DNA of 64,000 bases from Staphylococcus marylandisciuri (GTDB taxonomy: Bacteria > Bacillota > Bacilli > Staphylococcales > Staphylococcaceae): NCBI RefSeq assembly GCF_025519785.1, contig NZ_JAOPKZ010000010.1, positions 44,447 through 108,446 on the forward strand. Direction: 5' to 3'. The notes under the pieces are model-generated. The model was not told the DNA's origin. It did no database searches and was given only the letters and a program-made list of their open reading frames with translations. A program made the translations under genes and the position numbers. Of this stretch, positions 43,274-51,193 are shown piece by piece (the stretch's first letter is position 1; each line of letters opens with the position of its first letter).

Positions 43274-44280
43274 TTCGCTTCCCCTTTCAATAATGCATTA
43301 ACACGTTTAGATGTAGAACGAAGTTGATTAATATCATAGACAGGTTTGCGTTCAACATCTTCTATTATTTTATTAAAGGACTCTTCAGCAACGCTTAAAT
43401 TTGATATCGCCTCTTCAATTGATATCCACTTGAAATAGATGACATCGCCTGGTTTTTTCTGAGCTAAAATCGGTAGATCCGCTTGGGTAACTGTTGCTAT
43501 TTTAGTATACCCGCCCACAGTTTGTTTATCATTTAAAAGAATAATTGGATTGCCATCATTAGGGACCTGAATACTACCTAAAGCTACAGGTTCTGATGTG
43601 ATGTCTGCTGATGACGATGGCGGTATGAGATCTCCTTTCAGACGGTAGCCCATACGATCAGATTGTTCACTTATTTCATAACCTGATTTTGTAATTTTAT
43701 CTATAGACTCAGACGAAAAGCTTTCATATTGAGGACCTTCTACGATATGGATAACCTCGCGAGTATGATCTACGACACTTTCGTTTGTACTTAGTCCGAT
43801 ATATTTATCGTGAGGGGTAAGTGAAGTGGTTGGTAGGTTATCTCCAGACTTCAATGCACGCCCCTTAAAGCCACCAATACCACTTCTCGTATGGGTAGAA
43901 TAGCTATTCGCTATCATTGGTATATCAATTTGTGAGCCGAATAATATATATCCGCGCGCCCCTTCTATAGCTTTACCTAACTTTAGCTCATCTCCCGCTT
44001 GAGCATGGTATACACATTTCATATGTATTGGTTGACCGTTAAGTTTACTATCAAACTCTCCTCCAGTGATGACAAAAGTATTTGCCTTTTTAAAAGTTAT
44101 CGAAGGGCCTATGATAGTAAATTCTAAAGCGGGACCATTATTCCCAATTAATTTTTGTCCAAGCTTGAAGCTAAAAAGATCAAGGACGCCAGCAGTTGAA
44201 AATCCTTGGTCTTGGTAGCCAAAACGACCTTCATCTTGAATAGTTGTAAATAAACCGGGATTATTAATCAATATACTCAT
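43270..44280 (-). CDS. pxpC: 5-oxoprolinase subunit PxpC (KipA / urea-carboxylase AHS2 family)
   Basis: The 336-residue protein begins MSILINNPGLFTTIQDEGRF and has GGYTKIATVTQADLPILAQ, both typical of the KipA/AHS2 family. This family is homologous to the carboxyltransferase part of urea carboxylase and is often annotated as a biotin-dependent carboxyltransferase. With PxpB it forms a catalytic pair of 5-oxoprolinase. Its start overlaps the pxpB gene by 17 bases. The neighbouring biotin genes make the carboxyltransferase annotation more plausible here than usual. Confidence 0.93.
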   Translation of the reverse strand: MSILINNPGLFTTIQDEGRFGYQDQGFSTAGVLDLFSFKLGQKLIGNNGPALEFTIIGPSITFKKANTFVITGGEFDSKLNGQPIHMKCVYHAQAGDELKLGKAIEGARGYILFGSQIDIPMIANSYSTHTRSGIGGFKGRALKSGDNLPTTSLTPHDKYIGLSTNESVVDHTREVIHIVEGPQYESFSSESIDKITKSGYEISEQSDRMGYRLKGDLIPPSSSADITSEPVALGSIQVPNDGNPIILLNDKQTVGGYTKIATVTQADLPILAQKKPGDVIYFKWISIEEAISNLSVAEESFNKIIEDVERKPVYDINQLRSTSKRVNALLKGEAK

Positions 44281-45004
44281 GCTCTTTTGACACCCACTTT
44301 CTTATATCAAAATTCTCCGATAACTGCTCTTCAACAATCTGATTGAATTGCGCTTGACTTATAGCATAAAATTTAATCTTATCTCCTGGTTGATATATAC
44401 ACATTGGATCTCTCTCCAAACTGAAGACTTTAATAGGAGTACGACCTATAATTTGCCAACCACCCGGAGAACTGCTTGGATATAATCCTGTTTGCTGATT
44501 CGCAATCCCTACAGAACCTTCAGGTAGACTAGTACGAGGTTCCGATCTACGCGGAGTGTGTAATTTCTCATTCAACCCTCCTAAGAACGGAAAGCCAGGC
44601 ATAAAACCTAGCATATAAATTAAATACTCATCATTTGTGTGTAGTTCTATCACTTCATCAATAGATAAATTATTATGAGTAGCTACTTCTTCAATATCGG
44701 GTCCTGCTGAATCGCCATACCATACTGGTAAATATATCGTCGAATTATTATTACCTTTTTTCTCTAGATCTTCAACTTGAATATCGTCTAAATTAAGCTG
44801 TCTTATAACCTCTGTTGGTGTGATTAATTTAAGATCGAAGTTAATTAATATCGCTCTATAAGAAGGTATAACTTCTTCAATGCCTTCTACCTTTTGACTA
44901 TGTATATAATGCACGAGTTGTTGTACTTGTTGAAATATTGTCTCTGCAATGTGATCTTCAAAGTAAACCATAATTGCTTGTTCGTTAATAATCTTGTATT
45001 TCAT
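44264..45004 (-). CDS. pxpB: 5-oxoprolinase subunit PxpB (KipI / urea-carboxylase AHS1 family)
   Basis: The 246-residue protein shows the AHS1 motifs LGFMPGFPFLGGL, PRTSLPEGSVGIANQQTGLY and SSPGGWQIIGRTP. In Bacillus the homologue KipI also inhibits the sporulation kinase KinA. In a non-sporulating staphylococcus the 5-oxoprolinase role is the likely one. It is the first gene of the operon, with AAGGAGG 14 bases before the ATG at 45004. A cre-like site and an extended -10 promoter lie directly upstream. Confidence 0.93.
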   Translation of the reverse strand: MKYKIINEQAIMVYFEDHIAETIFQQVQQLVHYIHSQKVEGIEEVIPSYRAILINFDLKLITPTEVIRQLNLDDIQVEDLEKKGNNNSTIYLPVWYGDSAGPDIEEVATHNNLSIDEVIELHTNDEYLIYMLGFMPGFPFLGGLNEKLHTPRRSEPRTSLPEGSVGIANQQTGLYPSSSPGGWQIIGRTPIKVFSLERDPMCIYQPGDKIKFYAISQAQFNQIVEEQLSENFDIRKWVSKEHEYID

Positions 45005-45033
45005 GAGGGTTTTACCTCCTTTAAGACATTATA

Positions 45034-45047
45034 AGTAAACGCTTACG
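45034..45047 (-). promoter_or_regulatory. CcpA-type cre site upstream of pxpB
   Basis: Minus-strand CGTAAGCGTTTACT matches the palindromic cre core TGTAAGCGTTTACA at 12 of 14 positions. It lies between the extended -10 promoter and the pxpB ribosome-binding site, a position expected for repression by a DNA-bound roadblock. Confidence 0.7.
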
Positions 45048-45061
45048 AATGCTTAACAACT

Positions 45062-45070
45062 ATTATATCA
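45062..45070 (-). promoter_or_regulatory. Extended -10 promoter of the pxp operon
   Basis: Minus-strand TGATATAAT combines a perfect TATAAT (45067-45062) with the TGN extension. No good -35 is visible. Transcription would start near 45055, just upstream of the cre site. Confidence 0.55.
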
Positions 45071-45314
45071 TCCTTAGCGTAGAGTTGTTTAATAATGAAA
45101 TTTTATCAATTTTTATAAAGCATGGTTATACAAAAGCCTCCTTTTTATTAATGATTATTGTATAATACATTTAATATTAGTAAATAATTTGAGTGTTCTA
45201 ATCACTCGAATATCATAGAAATAAAACCTGTATCCTTTATTACAGCATTATAAGGGAATGCCTGTAAATACCAAATTAATAATTTTTATGTTAAATAATT
45301 GTAAAATAAATAAA

Positions 45315-45771
45315 AAGAGGCTGGGACACAAAGGTCTTTAACTAGAGAGAAAGAGGCTGGGACATAAATCCCAGCCTCTTTCAGCATCTTGGCAGTAGAT
45401 GACTGATTTGAAAATGCACTTGTATCAAGCTTTTTTCAATTCTAGTCATCCTTGCCGGGGCGGGGCTACGAAATCTTTTTATTCAAATTAGATTTCTGTC
45501 CCGCTCCCTCTTTCAGCATCTCGGCAGTAGATGACTGATTTGAAAACGCGCTTGTATCAAGCTTTTTTCAATTCTAGTCATCCTTGCCGGGGCGGGACTA
45601 CGAAATCTTTTTATTCAAATTAGATTTCTGTCCCGCTCCCTCTTTCAGCATCTTGGCAGTAGATGACTGATTTGAAATGCGCTTGTATCAAGCTTTTTTC
45701 AATTTTAGTCATCTTTGCCGGGGCGGGACTACGAAATCTTTTTATTCAAATTAGATTTCTGTCCCGCTCCC
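45315..45771 (-). repeat. Composite intergenic repeat array, three units plus C box
   Basis: On the minus strand three A-B units begin at 45771, 45640 and 45508 (periods 131 and 132 bp). They are followed by a C box that here is the compact hairpin GAGGCTGGGATTTATGTCCCAGCCTC, and by the CTAGTTAAAGACC tail. The array begins nine bases after the greA stop, so its first A box is well placed to terminate greA transcription. The copies differ at scattered positions, including an A-to-G change that leaves a G-T pair in the unit near 45467. Confidence 0.9.
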
Positions 45772-45779
45772 TAAATAAT

Positions 45780-46256
45780 TTATTGGATATTAACTATTTT
45801 AACATTCATTTCAGCACCGTTTGGAAGAGGTACACGGACTTCATCATCAAGATGTTTTCCTATCAAACTTTGTGCCATTGGTGATTCGTTAGATATTTTA
45901 CCGTTAAATGCATCAGCTTCAGCAGAACCTACAATTTGATAACTCTCTTCTTCATCACCCGGTAATTCAACGAAAGTAACTGTTTTACCGATTTGTACTA
46001 CATCATTGTCGTCAGTATCTTCGATAATAATAGCATTTCTAATCATATTCTCGATTCGTTGAATATCTTGTTCAATAAATCCTTGTTCGTCTTTAGCAGC
46101 GTCGTACTCGGAGTTCTCAGATAAATCGCCAAAGGATCTGGCTACTTTAATTTTCTCTACTACCTCTGGTCTTTTAACCGTTTTTAATTCTTCTAATTCT
46201 TGTTCTAATTTTTCAAAACCTTCCTGAGTCATCGGATACTGTTTTTGGTTTTCCAT
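45780..46256 (-). CDS. greA: Transcription elongation factor GreA
   Basis: GreA rescues backtracked RNA polymerase by stimulating transcript cleavage. The 158-residue protein has the N-terminal coiled coil with acidic tip ([20 protein letters not shown]) and the C-terminal FKBP-like domain ([20 protein letters not shown]). It lies 26 bases after udk. Downstream is the repeat array. Confidence 0.97.
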   Translation of the reverse strand: MENQKQYPMTQEGFEKLEQELEELKTVKRPEVVEKIKVARSFGDLSENSEYDAAKDEQGFIEQDIQRIENMIRNAIIIEDTDDNDVVQIGKTVTFVELPGDEEESYQIVGSAEADAFNGKISNESPMAQSLIGKHLDDEVRVPLPNGAEMNVKIVNIQ

Positions 46257-46282
46257 AATGTCATCTTCCTTTTCCTAATATA

Positions 46283-46906
46283 CTAATGGTTACGAATGTG
46301 TGATTTAATCTTCGTTGTAATGATATCGATGGCTACTTTATTACTACCACCTTCAGGTATAATTACGTCAGCAAATTTCTTTGTTGGTTCTATAAATTGA
46401 TTATGCATCGGTCGAACCACGTTCAGATATTGATTAATAACTGAATCCATAGTTCTACCTCGTTCTTTCGTATCTCTCATCAGGCGCCTTAGTATTCGTA
46501 AATCTGCGTCTGTATCAACGTAAAGTTTAACATCCATAAGGTCGCGCAGCTCTTTATTTTCAAGCGCAAAAATGCCTTCCACAATGATAACATCTTTTGG
46601 TTCAAAAGTAATTGTCTCTTTACTTCTAGTGTGTCGAGTATAATCATACGTCGGGATCTCAACTGTTTCCCCATTCTTTAATTGAAGAAGGTTTCCGATC
46701 AGCAAGTCATTATCGAATGCGAAAGGGTGATCGTAATTTGTTTCTAGCCTTTCTTCAAAACTTAAATGGGACTGATCTTTATAATAATAGTCTTGCGCTA
46801 TTAACGCTACACTGTGCCCCTGTAAATTTTTCATAATTTCAGTTGTAACACTTGTCTTTCCAGACCCCGAACCTCCAGCTATACCTATGATGGTTGTATT
46901 ATTCAT
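46283..46906 (-). CDS. udk: Uridine kinase
   Basis: The 207-residue protein phosphorylates uridine and cytidine in pyrimidine salvage. It shows the P-loop [15 protein letters not shown], the YDHPFAFD substrate motif and [11 protein letters not shown]. Its start overlaps the stop of the upstream U32-family gene by four bases. The yrrM-yrrN-yrrO-udk-greA order matches Bacillus. Confidence 0.96.
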   Translation of the reverse strand: MNNTTIIGIAGGSGSGKTSVTTEIMKNLQGHSVALIAQDYYYKDQSHLSFEERLETNYDHPFAFDNDLLIGNLLQLKNGETVEIPTYDYTRHTRSKETITFEPKDVIIVEGIFALENKELRDLMDVKLYVDTDADLRILRRLMRDTKERGRTMDSVINQYLNVVRPMHNQFIEPTKKFADVIIPEGGSNKVAIDIITTKIKSHIRNH

Positions 46907-48174
46907 TGAGCAAGACCCTTTCGCATCATATTATTAGCGTATATAGGATGGTCGACTTTAATTTGCACAATCTGTAAAGGATGTCGAGCTGCATCCAGCT
47001 GGTTACCTTCTTCATCATAGATGGCCTCTACCTTTTGAGTAAACGAATCAATTTCCGGTCCAAAAAATTCTATCTCTTGGCCTGGTTTAAAGTGATTTCT
47101 TTGTTGAATCGTAGCTAATTGTGAATCGGAATCATATGCCAATACTAGACCACAAAAATCGTAAGGAGCTTTTTTATTTTGTTCAGACCCAAACATCTGC
47201 TCCTCATATCCTGGCGTACCTTCAAAAAAGGCAGGCGCTGTATCGCGGTTAGCACATTTATCTAGTTCAATTAACCACTCAGGGTTAATTCTAAATTGTT
47301 CTGGATTCTCTGCATAAGCATCAATGACTTTACGATACACTGAAACTACCGTAGCGATGTAATGGATCGATTTCATTCGTCCTTCAACTTTTAATGAATC
47401 TATACCTATATCCATCATCTTAGGGATGGACTCAATAAGTTTCAAGTCTTTAGGACTCATAGCAAAAGGAGTAATATCTCCTTCTTTATAATAAAGATCA
47501 AGTTCGCCATCACTATCAACTTGTAATAGATCATAATCCCATCGGCAACTTTGACAGCATCCTCCTCTGTTAGAGTCACGAGCCGTCATATGATTACTCA
47601 ACGTACATCTACCGGAATAAGCAATGCACATAGCGCCATGTATAAAGGCTTCAATCTCTATATCAACCTTCTCTTTCATCTCGCGCATTTCTTCCGCGCC
47701 AGTCTCACGCGCTAAAACCACTCTATCCAAGCCTTCTTCTTTCCAAAATTCTACTGCTTTGTAGTTGGATAGAGATTGTTGCGTTGATAAATGAATTTCG
47801 AGATTGGGTGCTACTTTTTTACAAGTTTCAATTATTAGTGGATCGGCAACAATAATACCAGTAGCTCCAGTAGATTCAATAGCTTTTAAGTAATCATCTA
47901 AGCCGTCAATATTTTCATCGTGAGCTATGATATTTGTAGTCACATAAATTTTCGCACCATATGCTTGTGCGAACTCTACACCCTCACGTATCTCTTCCAT
48001 AGTAAAGTTATCGGCGTTAGATCTAAGACCATATTCTTGACCTCCAAGGAATACAGCATCCGCACCATAATGCACAGCTATTTTTAACTTCTCTAAATTT
48101 CCAGCAGGAGCTAGAAGTTCAGGCTTCTTTATACTTTTTTTATAAGGAGAATGAATGTTTTCAAGTACTTCCAT
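46903..48174 (-). CDS. Peptidase U32-family protein, tRNA 5-hydroxyuridine synthesis (YrrO/TrhP type)
   Basis: The 423-residue protein begins [20 protein letters not shown] and has the U32 signatures [20 protein letters not shown] and the cysteine-rich [20 protein letters not shown] followed by [10 protein letters not shown], likely to bind an iron-sulfur cluster. Family members (YrrN and YrrO in Bacillus, TrhP/YegQ in E. coli) act in prephenate-dependent hydroxylation of U34 in tRNA. The frame extends to 48186, but AAAGGTGG fits the ATG at 48174 better. Confidence 0.9.
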   Translation of the reverse strand: MEVLENIHSPYKKSIKKPELLAPAGNLEKLKIAVHYGADAVFLGGQEYGLRSNADNFTMEEIREGVEFAQAYGAKIYVTTNIIAHDENIDGLDDYLKAIESTGATGIIVADPLIIETCKKVAPNLEIHLSTQQSLSNYKAVEFWKEEGLDRVVLARETGAEEMREMKEKVDIEIEAFIHGAMCIAYSGRCTLSNHMTARDSNRGGCCQSCRWDYDLLQVDSDGELDLYYKEGDITPFAMSPKDLKLIESIPKMMDIGIDSLKVEGRMKSIHYIATVVSVYRKVIDAYAENPEQFRINPEWLIELDKCANRDTAPAFFEGTPGYEEQMFGSEQNKKAPYDFCGLVLAYDSDSQLATIQQRNHFKPGQEIEFFGPEIDSFTQKVEAIYDEEGNQLDAARHPLQIVQIKVDHPIYANNMMRKGLAQ

Positions 48175-48188
48175 ATAACTTTCCACCT

Positions 48189-49112
48189 TTAATATACTGT
48201 CTGTTTATAGAGGAACCCTTCATCAAATGGACGATGTTCCGGCTGAATATCTTCTATAGGGTCTACGAGCATAAATTTTTCGTCTTCATATACTTCAGGG
48301 TCTTGGTTGTATAAATCTAATGCTTGTCTATATTGTTCAGTGCAAATATTAATATATGTCTCAGAGTGTAATAGTCCATCTATTTTAATTGAATCTATTT
48401 TGGCTTCCAATAAAGGTGTCAACTCTTCCAGTAAACATATATCATTGGGTGACATAATATGTGTTCCATTATAATCCTCATAGACAGGATAAAGATTATC
48501 ACGTTCTTCATCATAAAGTAATAATTCCTTATCGTTGTGGTCTCTTTTAATTTTCATTTGTCTATCTTGAAAAGTATAATAATTTCCTAACAGCATACGT
48601 TTCGACTGAAACATACAAGTCATACCATGAACTTGTACTTCAATCTCTACATCTGCATTACGCTTAATATTTAATATCTCTTCCAAGTTAAGTTCACGAG
48701 CTAACACTGCTCGTTTTGCACCTTTACCTCCCCAGTAATTACATTGAAAGTAGTTTGTAACTAAAGTTTCTGCGTCCCAGTTTAAAGGAATAGGATCTTG
48801 TTGTTCTTTCACATACATTACAACTGCTGGATCTCCAAAAATAATTCGATCTACACGTAATTCATGTAAGAAATCAATATAATCCTTCAAAGCAGGTAAG
48901 TGATAATTGTGAAAGATACCATTTACAGCTACGTATGCTTTTTTATTGTGTTTATGTATAAGCGAGACTGCTTGAGACAACTGTTCACGGTTAAATTCCC
49001 CGGCAACCCTTAGCCCAAATTTTTGTTCGCCTAACACGAAAGCATCTGCACCTCTGTCTATAAGGTCCTCGATGTGAGAGAGTGATTTAGGTGTAACCAA
49101 TAATTCAGTCAT
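48189..49112 (-). CDS. Peptidase U32-family protein, tRNA 5-hydroxyuridine synthesis (YrrN type)
   Basis: The 307-residue protein is a paralogue of its downstream neighbour. It shows DRGADAFVLGEQKFGLRVAG and VHGMTCMFQSKRMLLGNYY, but lacks most of the cysteine cluster of the larger protein. In Bacillus the pair acts together on tRNA wobble uridine, probably as a complex. It overlaps the end of trmR by eight bases, and 14 bases separate it from the next gene. Confidence 0.9.
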   Translation of the reverse strand: MTELLVTPKSLSHIEDLIDRGADAFVLGEQKFGLRVAGEFNREQLSQAVSLIHKHNKKAYVAVNGIFHNYHLPALKDYIDFLHELRVDRIIFGDPAVVMYVKEQQDPIPLNWDAETLVTNYFQCNYWGGKGAKRAVLARELNLEEILNIKRNADVEIEVQVHGMTCMFQSKRMLLGNYYTFQDRQMKIKRDHNDKELLLYDEERDNLYPVYEDYNGTHIMSPNDICLLEELTPLLEAKIDSIKIDGLLHSETYINICTEQYRQALDLYNQDPEVYEDEKFMLVDPIEDIQPEHRPFDEGFLYKQTVY

Positions 49113-49752
49113 CTAATTGCTCCTTTTTAATAGAAATTGCAAGGCCGTCATCAATATTTAAAAAGTGTGTATTAAAATTATTATTGTTCATCAACCACTT
49201 ATTATAATCTTGAATTTTTTTTACCATTCGCCTTAGATTGCGAGATTGCACATTTTCAATATTTGCTACGTGTCCATGGTAGAGTATATTGTCAGTGACT
49301 ACGAGACCATTCTCGCCAAGGAGAGGAGTATATAGTTCAAAGAACTTACGAGTTTGTGCTTTAGCAGCATCTATGAAAAGCATATCAAAATTATAGTTTT
49401 TTAAACGATCAAACTGTTCTCGTGCATCCCCATCAATTAGAGTAATTTGATGTTCATAACCATAGTACTTAATATTATTCTTCGCGGCTTGCAGCATATC
49501 TTTATCTCTTTCGATAGTAGTAACATGTATTTTTGAAGATAAAGAAGCAAACTGCATAGCGCTATAACCTATGGCTGTCCCTATTTCTAAGATCGATTTA
49601 GGCTGATGAATTCGAATAAGTTGCTTGATAGTTTCGAGAGAGATCTTATCAACGATTGGAACGTGATGTTTTTCAGCATAGGAGCGCAGTTCTTCAATTG
49701 TTATATTATTATTTTCCATCAATTTCAAGATATAATCTTGATTCTTGTCCAT
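49105..49752 (-). CDS. trmR: tRNA 5-hydroxyuridine methyltransferase TrmR
   Basis: TrmR (YrrM in Bacillus) converts 5-hydroxyuridine at wobble position 34 to 5-methoxyuridine. The 215-residue protein is an O-methyltransferase with motif I ILEIGTAIGYSAMQFASL near residue 55 and the conserved MLFIDAAKAQ and VVTDNILYHGHV segments. The ATG at 49752 has AAGGAAG upstream. It heads the tRNA-modification run, so hydroxylase and methylase genes are co-transcribed. Confidence 0.92.
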   Translation of the reverse strand: MDKNQDYILKLMENNNITIEELRSYAEKHHVPIVDKISLETIKQLIRIHQPKSILEIGTAIGYSAMQFASLSSKIHVTTIERDKDMLQAAKNNIKYYGYEHQITLIDGDAREQFDRLKNYNFDMLFIDAAKAQTRKFFELYTPLLGENGLVVTDNILYHGHVANIENVQSRNLRRMVKKIQDYNKWLMNNNNFNTHFLNIDDGLAISIKKEQLDD

Positions 49753-50095
49753 AGTATCTCTTCCTTATTGTCATATTTACCACAATAATAATCAGTGAAC
49801 CCCTGAGCAAAGTAGTGCATAACCGAGTTTAACTTGAAATAGTTTACCATAAATTAGCTTAAAGTTTAAGCGTGATAACTAAAAAGCCAGCACCTAGTCG
49901 AAGACCTAAAGTAAATTTCTCAGGCTTGAACGACTATGAAGTGCTGGCTGAATGGTTTGCAGTCCTGTTTATAATAGGATTGGGCGCTATTAAGAAATCA
50001 TACCTGCTATCATTAACTGTAGAAAAAACATTTCATCTTAATTCTTACTACCTCACAGTAGCTATAATTATTAAACACTTAATGAGATCAATATA
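49753..50095. other. Intergenic region between DUF1292 gene and trmR
   Basis: The 343 bases hold the large terminator at 49881-49949 and the presumed trmR promoter region. No gene is credible. An open plus-strand frame starting at 49872 is only the shadow of the DUF1292 gene. Confidence 0.55.
49881..49949 (-). terminator. Large terminator hairpin after the DUF1292 gene
   Basis: On the minus strand AGCCAGCAC (49949-49941) pairs with GTGCTGGCT (49893-49885), followed by TTTTT. Inner arms ATAGTCG and CGACTAG extend the stem, and the long loop makes it an unusually large terminator. Confidence 0.8.
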
Positions 50096-50410
50096 TTATT
50101 CTTCATCATTCATTTCTGTGTTAACTATCTCTTCAATCATGCTCCATTCTTCTTCTGTTTCCACCGGTAAGAACTTGCCACCTTCACCGTCTTCATCTGG
50201 TTCGTTAATCATCGGTATTAATTCAATCATATCGTCATCATCAGATTCAGCGCCTTCTTCAGCTAAAATGACATATTCTTTTTTATACTCTGGATGGAAA
50301 AATTCTAAAATTTTGCGATATAAAACTTCATTTCCTTCTTCATCATATAAAGTTAATAGCTCTTCGTCACTATTTACGTGTAATTCTGCTTCTTTATTAT
50401 GATCAGCCAT
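50096..50410 (-). CDS. DUF1292 family acidic protein (YrzB)
   Basis: The 104-residue protein is very acidic (many Glu and Asp) and carries the DUF1292 core [20 protein letters not shown] and EYVILAE. Its function is unknown. It is the last gene of the conserved alaS-ireB-ruvX-yrzB group and lies 16 bases after ruvX. Confidence 0.9.
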   Translation of the reverse strand: MADHNKEAELHVNSDEELLTLYDEEGNEVLYRKILEFFHPEYKKEYVILAEEGAESDDDDMIELIPMINEPDEDGEGGKFLPVETEEEWSMIEEIVNTEMNDEE

Positions 50411-50426
50411 TAATTATTCTCCTTTT

Positions 50427-50855
50427 TCATTGTATAGAATCTAAATAACCTTGCAATATAAATACTGCAGCCATTTTATCTATTACTTTTTTTCTTTTTT
50501 GTCTAGAAAGATCCGCTTCTAGTAAAGATTTCTCAGCAGCCATTGTACTTAAACGCTCATCCCACATCTTAATTTCAAGCGTAGGAAGCGCTTCTTGAAG
50601 CTTATCCTTGTAATGTAATGAAGCTTCACCTCTAAAGCCAATTGAGTTATTCATATTTTTGGGCAAGCCAATGATAACAGTACCTACATTTTCTCTATTA
50701 ATTATATCTACTAACTTATCAATACCTAAATCTTCATTTTCCTCATCTATACGAAGTGTGTCTAAGCCTTGGGCAGTCCAACCCATCAAATCACTAATTG
50801 CAACGCCAACCGTTTTACTACCAACATCCAGTCCTATGATTTTTTGCTTAAGCAT
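50427..50855 (-). CDS. ruvX: RuvX/YqgF family Holliday junction resolvase-like protein
   Basis: The 142-residue RNase H-like protein begins with [15 protein letters not shown], the first catalytic aspartate motif, and has [10 protein letters not shown] and [15 protein letters not shown]. Members act in pre-16S rRNA 5' end processing and were also proposed as Holliday junction resolvases. It starts three bases after ireB. Confidence 0.94.
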   Translation of the reverse strand: MLKQKIIGLDVGSKTVGVAISDLMGWTAQGLDTLRIDEENEDLGIDKLVDIINRENVGTVIIGLPKNMNNSIGFRGEASLHYKDKLQEALPTLEIKMWDERLSTMAAEKSLLEADLSRQKRKKVIDKMAAVFILQGYLDSIQ

Positions 50856-50858
50856 TTA

Positions 50859-51122
50859 CTAAACTTGTGAATGTTCTTGTAAATAATTTGAAACGAGTTC
50901 TTCCATGATGTCATCACGATCGATGCGTCGAATTTGATTTCTCGCTTCATTGTGACGGGGGATATAAGCAGGATCTCCTGACAGCAAATAGCCGACAATT
51001 TGGTTGACAGGGTTATAACCACGTTCTTGTAAAGTGGTATATACATTTTGCAACACAGACTTAACATCTTCTTTTGGAATTTCATCGTAACTAAATTTCA
51101 TCGTTTTGTCGAAGTTTTCCAT
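50859..51122 (-). CDS. IreB family regulatory phosphoprotein (DUF965)
   Basis: The 87-residue protein [20 protein letters not shown] matches the IreB/YrzL family, whose enterococcal member is a substrate of the serine/threonine kinase IreK and modulates cephalosporin resistance. The threonine at residue 7 corresponds to the expected phosphorylation region. GGAGTGTC precedes the start. It lies between alaS and ruvX. Confidence 0.93.
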   Translation of the reverse strand: MENFDKTMKFSYDEIPKEDVKSVLQNVYTTLQERGYNPVNQIVGYLLSGDPAYIPRHNEARNQIRRIDRDDIMEELVSNYLQEHSQV

Positions 51123-51193
51123 TTTTAGACACTCCTTCAGATTAGTATAGAGATTAATTACATTCTCTATTCTAGCATGAGGTTATAGATAAG

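Larger units (their letters stand above)
45005..45779. other. Intergenic region between greA and pxpB
   Basis: The 775 bases contain a composite repeat array (45315-45771) downstream of greA, and the promoter and cre site of the pxp operon near pxpB. Between them (45071-45314) I see no gene. A minus-strand AAGGAGG at 45137-45143, followed by a five-codon frame from the ATG at 45123, is noted as a finding but is weak. Confidence 0.6.

Noticed and set aside
39031..45771. Regularly spaced repeats as a possible CRISPR array
   Set aside because: The repeating unit is about 131 bp and the sequence between conserved boxes is itself conserved, with no unique spacers and no cas genes nearby.
45663..45884. 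Plus-strand frame across the repeat array and the end of greA
   Set aside because: It is made of repeat sequence and antisense greA, with no ribosome-binding site.
49872..50402. Open plus-strand frame of 176 codons
   Set aside because: It is the reverse complement of the DUF1292 gene and its terminator. It is Ser-rich low complexity with no ribosome-binding site.
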